Positions 7,089 through 14,875 of a stretch of DNA of 27,563 bases are shown one piece after another (positions within the stretch are counted from its first letter, which is position 1; each line of letters starts with the position of its first letter). The position numbers and the translations under genes are program-made. This DNA is from DATILL01 sp035476575 (GTDB taxonomy: Bacteria > Actinomycetota > Actinomycetes > Mycobacteriales > JACQDL01), in NCBI GenBank assembly GCA_035476575.1, contig DATILL010000115.1, positions 1 through 27,563 of the forward strand, read 5' to 3'. The notes beneath the pieces are model-generated. The model had not been told where the DNA came from and did not search any database. It was given only the letters and a program-made list of their open reading frames with translations.

Positions 7089-8789
7089 TCAGGCCGGTGC
7101 GGTCGGCGAGATCGTCACGTAGGTCACCGTGCTGGAGTGTGCCTTGCACACGTCGTGGCAGGCCTTGTCCAGGCTGCAGCACAGCGAGCAGATCGCGCCT
7201 TGGTGGTACGGGCAGGACGCCATGTCGGGCCGCTCGAACTCCATGCCGCAGACCACGCAGGTGAGGGTGACCGCGGACAGCAGGCCGTCCACCACGAGTG
7301 GTTCGGGCAGGGTGTCCTCGCGGGCGATGTAGTACTTGCCCTTGGTCAGCCAGGCGATCAGCGGCGCTAGGACGAAGGCCAGGGCCAGCGCGATGAACGG
7401 TGAGAACGCCTGGGCATAGGCGCCGAACGCGTTGTAGAACGCCATGATCGACACCACCGAGCCGACCAGCATGCTGATGAAGCCGACCGGGTTCACGTTG
7501 TACAGGTGCGCCCGCTTGAACTCGATGATCGGCGGGGAGAGACCGAGCGGCTTGTTTACCACCAGGTCGGCCACCAGCGCGCCGATCCACGCGATGGCGA
7601 CGTTGGAGTAGAACCCGAGCACGGTGTTCAGGAAGCCGAACACGCCGGCCTCCATGAGAATGAGCGCGATGCCGACGTTCAGGAAGATCCAGACCACCCG
7701 GCCAGGGTGGTAGTGCAGCACCCGGGAGAAGAAGTTCGACCAGGACAACGAGCCGGAGTACGCGTTCACCACGTTAATCTTGACCTGCGACAGCACGACG
7801 AAGAACGTCGCCACGGCGACCGTGCCGCCCGCCAGGAAAAGCCCGAACCCGCCCAGGTACTGCTCGATTGGCTCGCCCGCCCGGACCAGCCCGACCCGGT
7901 CCGCGACGTAGAACGCCAGGAACGCGCCGCCGAGCTGCTTCGCCGCGCCGAGAATGACCCAGCCCGGCCCGGCCGCGAGCACCGCCGTCCACCATCTCCT
8001 CGCGTTCGCCGCCGTCTTCTCCGGCATGAACCGCAGGTAGTCGACCTGCTCGCCGATCTGCGCGATCAGCGACAGCGCCACGCCCATGCCAAGACCGAAG
8101 CCGAGGAAGCTGAACGACGACCCGGTCGGGGAGTTACCGGCGAAATGGGTCCAGGCCGCGAACTGGCCGGGGTCGGTGAACGCGATGTAGACGAACGGCG
8201 CCACCATCAGCACCAGCCAGATCGGCTGCGTCCATACCTGCAGCTTCGACAGCGCGGTCATGCCCCACACCACCAGCGGAATGATGATCAGCGCGCCGAT
8301 CAGGTAGCCGAGGGGGAGCGGGATGTGCAGGCCGGAATGGAACGCCTGGGCCATGATTGAGCCCTCGAGCGCGAAGAAGATGAAGGTGAAGCTGGCGTAC
8401 ACGATTGAGGTGATCGTCGAGCCGAGATACCCGAACCCGGACGCCCGGGTGAGCAGGTCCATGTCGATCGAGTACTTCGCCGAGTAGTACGAGATCGGGA
8501 TGCCGGTGACGAAGATGACCAGGGCGGCCACCAGCACGGCGACCAGCGCGTTCATGAAACCGTGGGTGATGGCGATGGACGCGCCGATGGCGAAGTCAGC
8601 CAGGTAGGCGATGCCGCCGAGCGCCGTCGTGGCCACCGTGTACTCCGACCACCGCCGGAACGACTTCGGCGCGTACCGCAGCGAGTAGTCCTCCAGGGTC
8701 GCGTTGTTGACCAGGCCGTTGTATTGGCGCGGTGGCGTCCGTACGGCGTCCTCGGCCGTTGCCGGCGGTAAGGTGACGTCCTGGCTCAT
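7089..8789 (-). CDS. NCS1-family nucleobase/allantoin permease with Cys-rich tail
   Basis: This is a 566-residue membrane transporter of the NCS1 (purine/cytosine/allantoin/hydantoin) family. The N-terminal LRYAPKSFRRWSEY leads into about 12 hydrophobic segments, beginning VATTALGGIAYLADFAIGASIAI. The substrate is inferred from the flanking urate and oxalurate genes: a purine, allantoin or a related ureide. After the last segment is an extra cytoplasmic tail with eight cysteines between residues 511 and 548, spaced C-x2-C-x11-C-x7-C-x2-CC-x5-C-x3-C, not part of the normal NCS1 fold and probably metal- or cluster-binding. The ATG at 8789 has GGAGG 4 nt upstream; a reading from 9011 would start inside the repeat array and is rejected. 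It lies downstream of the allF-allG fusion on the same strand. Confidence 0.9.
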   Translation of the reverse strand: MSQDVTLPPATAEDAVRTPPRQYNGLVNNATLEDYSLRYAPKSFRRWSEYTVATTALGGIAYLADFAIGASIAITHGFMNALVAVLVAALVIFVTGIPISYYSAKYSIDMDLLTRASGFGYLGSTITSIVYASFTFIFFALEGSIMAQAFHSGLHIPLPLGYLIGALIIIPLVVWGMTALSKLQVWTQPIWLVLMVAPFVYIAFTDPGQFAAWTHFAGNSPTGSSFSFLGFGLGMGVALSLIAQIGEQVDYLRFMPEKTAANARRWWTAVLAAGPGWVILGAAKQLGGAFLAFYVADRVGLVRAGEPIEQYLGGFGLFLAGGTVAVATFFVVLSQVKINVVNAYSGSLSWSNFFSRVLHYHPGRVVWIFLNVGIALILMEAGVFGFLNTVLGFYSNVAIAWIGALVADLVVNKPLGLSPPIIEFKRAHLYNVNPVGFISMLVGSVVSIMAFYNAFGAYAQAFSPFIALALAFVLAPLIAWLTKGKYYIAREDTLPEPLVVDGLLSAVTLTCVVCGMEFERPDMASCPYHQGAICSLCCSLDKACHDVCKAHSSTVTYVTISPTAPA

Positions 8790-8867
8790 CGCGCCTCCGG
8801 AGGGGTCGGGTTTGCTGCCGAAGCGTGAGGCCGGCTCGTGTCGTTGGTGTAATCCGCCGGTCAACCT

Positions 8868-8901
8868 GGGGTAACAAACCCCTCTCACCGCCCTGGCGGT
8901 G
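8868..8901 (-). promoter_or_regulatory. Two adjacent hairpins in the permease leader
   Basis: Upstream of the permease start, GGGG(8868-8871)/CCCC(8879-8882) encloses 7 nt, and CACCGCC(8886-8892)/GGCGGTG(8895-8901) forms a tight hairpin with a 2-nt loop. Both would lie in the 5' leader of the minus-strand permease mRNA, about 80-110 nt before the start codon. I could not match them to a known riboswitch. They could be a leader control element or the terminator of the upstream fusion gene. Confidence 0.35.
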
Positions 8902-8930
8902 CCCTTACCTCGATTGCGTGGTCCCGCCGG

Positions 8931-9062
8931 TGTGGTCACCTCTCGGGGTTGTGGTGACCTTTCGTTGTCGCCAGACCCCAGGAGGTCACCACTCGGCGTA
9001 TAGGTGACCACACGTTGTGCGACGGCGACGACAGGTCACCACTCGGCGTATAGGTGACCACA
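8931..9062. repeat. Intergenic array of three 30-bp units (array 2)
   Basis: Units lie at 8931-8960, 8983-9012 and 9033-9062. The last two are direct copies (AGGTCACCAC, nine bases, AGGTGACCACA) and differ by no base in these 30 positions. The first is inverted: its reverse complement matches the third unit of array 1 (1829-1858) at 28 of 30 positions. The six GGTSACC cores again alternate at 19 and 31 bp. The array ends 6 bp from the stop codon of the allF-allG fusion. Confidence 0.9.
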
Positions 9063-9068
9063 CGAGGA

Positions 9069-12000
9069 TCAGCCGGTTGGGCCGGCAGGGACGGTGTCGG
9101 CCAGGGCGGCCAAGGCGGCGGTGAAGCACTCGGCCGGCGGGCTGACCAGGCCGGCGCCGACCTGGCCGGTGCCCGCGAACCGGCCGGCGATGCCGGTGTT
9201 GATCCGCGGCAGCACTCCGGTCCGCAGCACGGCGGTCACGTCGATCCCGGTCGGCGTACCGCGGAAGTCCAGCGCCGGCAGGGCGTACGCCGGGTTCTCC
9301 GCCAGGGTGATCTCGTACATCTCGGCCGTGGTGCGCAGCGCGTCGGCCACGGTGCCGCCGACGAACCGGACGATGGCCGGCGCGCCCGCCATCGCGAACC
9401 CACCCAGCCCGGCTGTCTCGGTGATCGCCGAGTCGCCGATGTCGGGGTTGGCGTCGGCCGGGCCGTAGCCGCCGAGGTAGAGCCCGTCCGGCACTGCGGC
9501 CGGTCCGGTGAACCACTCCTCCCCGGTGCCGGAGACCCGGATGCCGAAGTCGGTGCCGTTGCGGGCCATCGCGGTCACCACGCTCGAGCCGGGGATGCCG
9601 GCAGCGGCCTCGGCCTGCAGCTTGGCCGCCGGCATCGCCAGGTTGAGGAAGAAGTGGTCGTTGCCGCCGACGAACCGGGCGATCTCGGCCATGTCCTTCG
9701 TCGACAGCCCGGCGGCGGCGCCGGCGCTCACCAGGTGCGGGAACAGCTCGCGCAGCAGCATCAGCGTCCCGGCCCGGTTACGGTTGTGCCCCTCGTCGCC
9801 CATCTGCACCATCTGGGCGATGATCGCCTTGATGTCGATCGGCCCGGCGGCCCGGACGGCGGCCTGCAGCGCCGGGCCGAGCACCGCCGACATCCAGCGC
9901 AGCCGGTCGATCACCTCGGGCCCGTACGCGCCGTAGCGGAGCACCGCGCCCAGGCCCTCGTTCAGGCTGCACCAGCTCGTCCGGTCGTGCCCCTCGTCGC
10001 GCAGCTCCCACAGCCACATCGACGACGACACGACGCCGGCCATCGGCCCGACCCCGCCGCGTGCGTGGCACGGCATGAGCTCCAGCCAGCCCGGCGCGGC
10101 GGCGAGCTGCGCGGCCTGGTCGGAGTCGTTGCAGAGCCCCTCCAGCAGGACCGCGCCGACCAGCGCGCCGCGCATCGGGCCGGACGCCCGCGCCCAGGTG
10201 ATCGGCGGGCCGGCATGGCAGAACTGCTCGCGGGTCAGCCCCAGCACCTCGCTGGCCGGTCGGACGTCGACCAGCGTCGCCCCGGCGGCCAGCATCCGGC
10301 GCACCGCCTCGGCGTTCGCCCCGGCCCGGCGCGGGTCGGCCAGCACCCGGGCCAGGTGCTCCTCGGTGCCGGCGTACGGCGGCTGCCACTCGACCACGGT
10401 CGGTACGGCGGCCTGGGCGGTGAGCGCGTCGGCCAGCAGGCTGACCCCGGCGGTGACCACCCTCGGCTCGCCGGCCAGCAGGCTGCCCGCCGGGCCGGCA
10501 CCCGGCTCGGCGTCACCCGGGCCGATGTAACCCGGGCCGATGTAACCCGAAGATCCCCGATCTTCGGGCGTGGAGGCCAGGAGATCCGTGATTTTCGCGT
10601 CAGCTCCGGCCGCGTCAGCTCCGGCCGCGTCGGTCTCGGGCTGGCCGGTCTCGGGCTCGCCGGTCAGCAGGCGTACGGCGTACCGGGCCGCGGCCGCGTT
10701 GGACCGCAGCACCGCCGCGCCGGCCGCCCGTAGCGCCTCGGCCTGCGCGTCCAGTCCCTGCGGGTCGCCGGCCGTGCCGGTTAGCGACACGACGACGGGC
10801 ACCCCCCGGCCGGTGGCCTCGGCGATCACCGGGGCCAGCCCGCCGGCCGGGTCCGGGTGTGCCGCATGCCCAAGGACGACGTCCAGCAGCACCACGCCGC
10901 AGGTCGGGTCGGCCGCCTCGGCGGCCAGCCGGTCCAGCCGCGGCGTGCCGTCGATCATCGGGTGCGGCCGGCCATCGGTCAGCGTGTCGTCCCCGAAGTC
11001 GATCATGACATGTCCCTCGGCGCGCAGGCCGGCCGGCAGCGCCCACTCCTCGCGCAGCGGGATGTTGGACCGGACCGGCCCGAGCGCCGCGCTGGCGATC
11101 AGCATCGCCTCGTCGCACAGCGTCCCCCCCACGAACAGCCCGCGTAGCGCCTTCCCCGCCCCGAGCGGCACGGGCGGTACGGCGGGCAGCCAGGCCGGCC
11201 ACGGCGCCGGCACCGGCACGCCGAGCCGCCCGAGCACCCCCTCGACCACCGCCGTCAGGTCCGGCCGCCCGGCTCCGAGCAGCGCGAGAACGACCGGCGT
11301 GGCCAGCCCCTCGGCATGTGCCCGCACCGCGTCCGCGACCTCCCCGGCCGGCGGCTTGGACACCAGCACGATCAGCTCGGTCGCCGGGTCGGCGTCCAGC
11401 GCGTCGAGGGCCGCCAGTGTGGCCCGCCCGCCGACCGCCGCCGACAGGTCCCGCCCGCCCACGCCGAGGCAGTGCGACACGCCCACCCCGGCCGCGTCGA
11501 GCAGGCCCATCACCTGCTGCGCGCCGGTGCCGGACGCCGACACCAGCCCCACCGGACCGGGCCGCACCACGTTGGCGAAGCCGAGCCCGAGCCCGCCGAG
11601 CACCGCCGTACCGCAGTCCGGCCCCAGCGCCAGCAGCCCGCGCGCCGCCGCGACGTCCTTGAGCAGCACCTCCTGCTCGACCGGCACGTTGTCGGAGAAC
11701 ACCAGCACCGACGCGCCGGCGTCGAGGGCGTCCAGCGCGTCGAGCACGGCGTACCGGCCGGGGGTGGACACCAGCGCCAGGTTCGCGCCGGCACCGCGCA
11801 CCGCCGAGCCGACCGTCCGGTACGGCGCCGTGGTCACCCCGCCGGGCCCGTTCCCCGGCCCGCGCCCGCCCCCCTGGGGGGCAAGCTCGGCGGCGAGCCG
11901 GGCCAGCGCGGCGGCCAGCGTCTCGTCGTCGCCCGCCGCGACCGCGACGACCATGTCGTTCGGCCCGATCGGGGTGGGCTCGGGCGGCAGGTCGAAGCCC

Positions 12001-12152
12001 ATCCGGGCGGCCAGGGTCAGGTTGAGCTCGGTCGCCATCGCGACGAGGGCGGCGGACACCCCGGGCGAGCCGGCCAGGGCCTGGCTGACCTGCATCAGCC
12101 GGACCGAGTCGTGGTAGCTGCCACGGCGTACTTCGGTATGGGTCACGGTCAC
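9069..12152 (-). CDS. FdrA (AllF)-DUF1116 (AllG) fusion, probable oxamic transcarbamylase
   Basis: This 1027-residue protein joins two families that are usually separate genes. Residues 1 to about 497 are FdrA/AllF, an acyl-CoA-synthetase-like fold with GPDCGT (177-182), SASGTG (205-210) and GVGGRDL (230-236). Residues about 561-1027 are DUF1116/YlbE (AllG), with REQFCHAGPPITWARASGPM and ELMPCHARGGVGPMAG. Between them is a low-complexity Gly/Pro/Ala/Asp linker of about 63 residues. In E. coli fdrA, ylbE and ylbF (allFGH) encode oxamic transcarbamylase, which converts oxalurate and phosphate to oxamate and carbamoyl phosphate; the same role is inferred here. The GTG at 12152 overlaps the stop of the allH-like gene by four bases (GTGA) and has AGGAG 7 nt upstream. 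The frame is open throughout, so this is a true fusion, not a frameshift artefact. Confidence 0.88.
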   Translation of the reverse strand: MTVTHTEVRRGSYHDSVRLMQVSQALAGSPGVSAALVAMATELNLTLAARMGFDLPPEPTPIGPNDMVVAVAAGDDETLAAALARLAAELAPQGGGRGPGNGPGGVTTAPYRTVGSAVRGAGANLALVSTPGRYAVLDALDALDAGASVLVFSDNVPVEQEVLLKDVAAARGLLALGPDCGTAVLGGLGLGFANVVRPGPVGLVSASGTGAQQVMGLLDAAGVGVSHCLGVGGRDLSAAVGGRATLAALDALDADPATELIVLVSKPPAGEVADAVRAHAEGLATPVVLALLGAGRPDLTAVVEGVLGRLGVPVPAPWPAWLPAVPPVPLGAGKALRGLFVGGTLCDEAMLIASAALGPVRSNIPLREEWALPAGLRAEGHVMIDFGDDTLTDGRPHPMIDGTPRLDRLAAEAADPTCGVVLLDVVLGHAAHPDPAGGLAPVIAEATGRGVPVVVSLTGTAGDPQGLDAQAEALRAAGAAVLRSNAAAARYAVRLLTGEPETGQPETDAAGADAAGADAKITDLLASTPEDRGSSGYIGPGYIGPGDAEPGAGPAGSLLAGEPRVVTAGVSLLADALTAQAAVPTVVEWQPPYAGTEEHLARVLADPRRAGANAEAVRRMLAAGATLVDVRPASEVLGLTREQFCHAGPPITWARASGPMRGALVGAVLLEGLCNDSDQAAQLAAAPGWLELMPCHARGGVGPMAGVVSSSMWLWELRDEGHDRTSWCSLNEGLGAVLRYGAYGPEVIDRLRWMSAVLGPALQAAVRAAGPIDIKAIIAQMVQMGDEGHNRNRAGTLMLLRELFPHLVSAGAAAGLSTKDMAEIARFVGGNDHFFLNLAMPAAKLQAEAAAGIPGSSVVTAMARNGTDFGIRVSGTGEEWFTGPAAVPDGLYLGGYGPADANPDIGDSAITETAGLGGFAMAGAPAIVRFVGGTVADALRTTAEMYEITLAENPAYALPALDFRGTPTGIDVTAVLRTGVLPRINTGIAGRFAGTGQVGAGLVSPPAECFTAALAALADTVPAGPTG
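10473..10661 (-). other. Interdomain linker with embedded repeats and hairpin
   Basis: This stretch codes the linker (residues 498-560) of the AllF-AllG fusion. It contains a 15-bp direct repeat, CCCGGGCCGATGTAA, at 10516-10530 and 10531-10545, followed immediately by a perfect 10-bp hairpin, CCCGAAGATC (10546-10555) with GATCTTCGGG (10559-10568) and a 3-nt loop. Further out, two short repeats encode AGADAAGADA. It looks like former intergenic DNA captured into the frame, or a repeat inserted at the junction. Confidence 0.75.
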
Positions 12153-13036
12153 CGGACGGCTCCTGCCAGGTCGGGTACTGCGGTCGGTGTTACGGCGGTC
12201 AGCGCGGCGTGCACGCCGTGGGCAAGGCCGGCACCGGAGGTGTGGCCCACGGCCAGCAGCCTGGCCACCGCGACGCGCAGCCGCTCCGGTGGACCGGCGA
12301 GGGCGGACACGACGGCTGCCAGTTCGGGCACGCACTCACCGCGGGCGGCGTGCCACAGCATGACAGCAGAGACGACGGTGGTGCGTTCGACGGCCCACGG
12401 TCCGATCCCGGCCACCAGCGCGGCGCGGGCACCGGCGGCACCGCCGGCCCCCAACGCGGGCCGGGCGTCCAGCGCAGGCCGGGCGTCCAGCGCGGCCAGG
12501 GTGACCAGCCGGCCGGCCAGCACGTCGTCGCCGAGCGGGGTCAGCCCCGGGCCGAGGCCGAGCAGCCGCCCGGCCGGCGCGCTGGGGTCCGGGCCCAGCT
12601 CCCACGCCGGCAGCGCGGCGCCAAGCACGTCGACGGCAGCGGCCAGCGCGGCGGCCGGCACGCCGCGCAGGTCCGGCCCCGGCGGCCGCCACCACCGGGC
12701 CACCCGCACCATCAGCCCGCCCACGACCAGCCGCCCGCCCCCGGCAACGCCGACCTCGCCGACCCGCAGCGCGCCGAGGGACGCACCGCCGCCACCATCA
12801 CCACCACCGGCACCATCCGCGGCACCGCCCAGGACCAGGGCGCACGGCACCCGGACGGCCTCCGGCAGCGCCACGCACAGCGCTGGGCAGGCCGCCGTAC
12901 CGGTCTCGACGTACACCGCCGACGAGGTGACCGCGGCGACCCGCACCGGCCGTGCCGCCCCATCCATAACAGGCGCAACCACCACCGATGCGGCGACGGG
13001 GACGATCTCCACCGGAACAACCTCCAACCCGAGCAT
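12149..13036 (-). CDS. allH: DUF2877 protein, AllH/YlbF-like
   Basis: The protein has 295 residues and belongs to DUF2877, the family of E. coli YlbF (AllH), the third component needed for oxamic transcarbamylase activity. The diagnostic motif GLGPGLTPLGDDVLAG is present in the middle of the C-terminal half, followed by ERTTVVSAVMLWHAARGECVPELAAVVSAL. The ATG at 13036 is the best start I see; the longer reading to 13282 overlaps the divergent permease remnant and is Arg-rich shadow sequence. The start could also be further in, at DGAARPVRVAAV. A short ALDARP duplication lies at about 12460-12500. It is the first gene of the minus-strand unit allH, allF-allG, permease. Confidence 0.82.
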   Translation of the reverse strand: MLGLEVVPVEIVPVAASVVVAPVMDGAARPVRVAAVTSSAVYVETGTAACPALCVALPEAVRVPCALVLGGAADGAGGGDGGGGASLGALRVGEVGVAGGGRLVVGGLMVRVARWWRPPGPDLRGVPAAALAAAVDVLGAALPAWELGPDPSAPAGRLLGLGPGLTPLGDDVLAGRLVTLAALDARPALDARPALGAGGAAGARAALVAGIGPWAVERTTVVSAVMLWHAARGECVPELAAVVSALAGPPERLRVAVARLLAVGHTSGAGLAHGVHAALTAVTPTAVPDLAGAVR

Positions 13037-13096
13037 CGAGACCGAGCCACGACGCCCCGGACTGTGGGAGCCTGTCGAGATCTTGGCACTGCTGCC

Positions 13097-13120
13097 CCGG
13101 AAAGCGCACCGGAAAGCGCG
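13097..13120. repeat. 12-bp tandem repeat in divergent intergenic region
   Basis: CCGGAAAGCGCA (13097-13108) and CCGGAAAGCGCG (13109-13120) lie side by side, with a looser third copy after them. They sit between the divergent allH and NCS2-permease starts, a place where an operator could lie. No regulator can be assigned. Confidence 0.45.
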
Positions 13121-13156
13121 CCCGGGAAAGTCGCGGTCGGGAAGGGAGCGGCGTCG

Positions 13157-13939
13157 ATGGCCCTGACGGGGTGGTGGGTCGCGTACGGCGGGAAGACCCC
13201 GCCGCCCGGTGCGGTGGTCCGCCCGGACGAGCGGCTGTCCTGGCCGCGCACGGTCGGGCTGGGGGCAGCACGTCGTGGCCATGTTCGGGGCGACGTTCGC
13301 CTTCCCGCTAGCACCTGCCCAGCTTCTCGGTCACGTTCATCCTGCTGGTGCTGCCGGCGGTGATCGCGCTGGTCGCGGAGAACACCGGGCATGTCAAGGC
13401 GGTGGCCGAGATGACCGGCGCCGGCCTCGACCCGGTGCTGGCCAGCGCGGTCGGCGGCTCGCCCACGACGACGTACGCGGAGAACATTCGGGGTTGATGG
13501 CGGCGACCAGGGTCTACTCCACGGCGGCGTACTACGTGGCGGCGCTGGTGGCGATCGGGTTCGGCCTCTTGCCGAAGTTCGGCGCGGTCGTGTCGGCCAC
13601 GCCGGGCGGGGTGCTCGGCGGATCACCGTGGTGCTCTACGGCATGATCGGGCTGCTCGGCGCGAAGATCTGGATGGAGAACCGGGTCGACCTCGGCAACC
13701 CGGTCAACCTCGTCCCGGTGGCCGCCGGGATCATCCTCGCGATCGGCGACACGACGCTGCGGCTCACCGAGCACTTCCAGCTCACCTGCATCGCGCTGGG
13801 CACCCTCGTCACCGTGCTGACCTACCATCTGGTCCAGAGCATCGCGCCACCTCACCTGCGCGACCGGCAGCAGGCTGAGCAGTATGGGGATGGCCCGGAC
13901 CGGGGTGAGCCGGACCGGCGGGACCAGTATCGGGGGTGA
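13157..13939 (+). pseudogene. NCS2 xanthine/uracil permease remnant
   Basis: The start of an NCS2 (uracil/xanthine/urate) permease is recognisable from ATG 13157: a GKTPPPGAVVRPDERLSWPRTVGLG segment, then after a frameshift near 13265 QHVVAMFGATFAFPL in another frame. The middle of the protein, normally well over 150 residues with several membrane segments, is missing. The text resumes with SFSVTFILLVLPAVIALVAENTGHVKAVAEMTG, loses a few residues before GGSPTTTYAENI, shifts again near 13490 (MAATRVYSTAAYYVAALVAIGFG) and near 13620 (GMIGLLGAKIWMENRVDLGNP ... LTEHFQL). At least three frame changes and one large deletion make it dead. It retains a GGAAGGGA ribosome site and lies just before the xanthine-dehydrogenase-type operon, so it was probably the purine uptake gene of that unit. 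Confidence 0.88.
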
Positions 13940-13948
13940 CCAGCAGCC

Positions 13949-14875
13949 ATGAAGCCGCCACCGTTTGAGTACCACCGGCCGGCGTCGCTCGGCGCGGCGC
14001 TGCGCGTGCTCGCCGAGGTCGGCCCCGACGGTAAGGTGCTGGCCGGCGGGCAGAGCCTGGTGCCCCTGCTGAACATGCGGCTGGCCGCGCCCCGGCACCT
14101 GGTCGACATCAACCAGCTTGCCGAGCTCGCCTACGTGCGGGTGGCCGGCGATGCGACGTCCGGGGGCACGGTCCGGGTCGGTGCGCTGGCCCGGCACGCC
14201 GACCTGGAGCGGGACGCGGCGGCGTACGCGGCCGTCCCGCTGCTGCGCCGGGCCACCGAGCAGGTCGCGCACCCGACGATCCGCAACCGGGGTACGACGG
14301 TCGGCAGCCTGGTGCATGCAGACCCGGCGGCCGAGCTGCCGGCCGTGCTGGTGCTGCTGGACGGCTCGGTCGAGCTCGCCTCGGCCGGTGCGGCCGGTGC
14401 CGGAGGTGCCGGAGGTGCGGTCGTGACCCGGACGGTGCCGGCGGGGGAACTCTTCGTCGGGCCGCTGGAGTCGGCGGTGCGGCCGGGCGAGCTGGCTGTG
14501 GCGGCGACGTTCCGGGTGCCGCCCGCGGGCACGGGCAGCGCCTTCCTGGAGCTGTCCCGGCGGCACGGCGACTACGCCCTGGCCGGCGTCGGCGTGCTGC
14601 TTGCGGTGGACGGCGACCGCCGGGTGACCGGCCTGCGGGCGGCGTACCTCTCGGTCGGCCCGACCCCGGTGCTGCTGGACCTGACGGAGGCGGTCGCGGG
14701 CCGGCCGGTCGACGCCGTCGACTGGACGGCGGCCGGGGCGCTGGCGGCCGGGCAGGTCGAGCCGGAGGCCGACATCCACGCCACCGCCGGGTACCGGCGG
14801 CATCTCGTTGAGGTGCTGACGGCCCGGGCCGCCCGGGCCGCCGGTACCGACGCGGTCGAGCGGTGGGCGGCATGA
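13949..14875 (+). CDS. xdhB: Molybdenum hydroxylase FAD subunit (XdhB/CoxM type)
   Basis: This is the FAD-binding medium subunit of a xanthine-dehydrogenase-family molybdenum hydroxylase; it passes electrons from the 2Fe-2S subunit to the acceptor. The 308 residues open with KPPPFEYHRPASLGAAL and contain both FAD pyrophosphate motifs: AGGQSL (32-37) followed by VPLLNMRLA, and RNRGTTVGSL (112-121) followed by VHADPAAELPA. A Gly/Ala-rich expansion lies near residues 146-158. The ATG at 13949 is 9 bp past the permease remnant, and the stop overlaps the next gene by ATGA. From the urate-linked context the substrate is inferred to be hypoxanthine/xanthine, but sequence alone cannot exclude another N-heterocycle or aldehyde. 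Confidence 0.92.
   Translation: MKPPPFEYHRPASLGAALRVLAEVGPDGKVLAGGQSLVPLLNMRLAAPRHLVDINQLAELAYVRVAGDATSGGTVRVGALARHADLERDAAAYAAVPLLRRATEQVAHPTIRNRGTTVGSLVHADPAAELPAVLVLLDGSVELASAGAAGAGGAGGAVVTRTVPAGELFVGPLESAVRPGELAVAATFRVPPAGTGSAFLELSRRHGDYALAGVGVLLAVDGDRRVTGLRAAYLSVGPTPVLLDLTEAVAGRPVDAVDWTAAGALAAGQVEPEADIHATAGYRRHLVEVLTARAARAAGTDAVERWAA

Noticed and set aside
8860..8930. Known riboswitch (TPP, cobalamin, guanidine or purine class)
   Set aside because: Hairpins are present but I could not find the conserved core of any of these classes.
8790..9011. N-terminal extension of the permease starting inside array 2
   Set aside because: The extension is translation of the repeats, has no family similarity, and the ATG at 8789 has a clear ribosome site.
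9054..13363. Long plus-strand open frames opposite the allFG and allH genes
   Set aside because: They are Arg/Gly/Ala/Pro-rich mirror frames of GC-rich genes with no recognisable domain.
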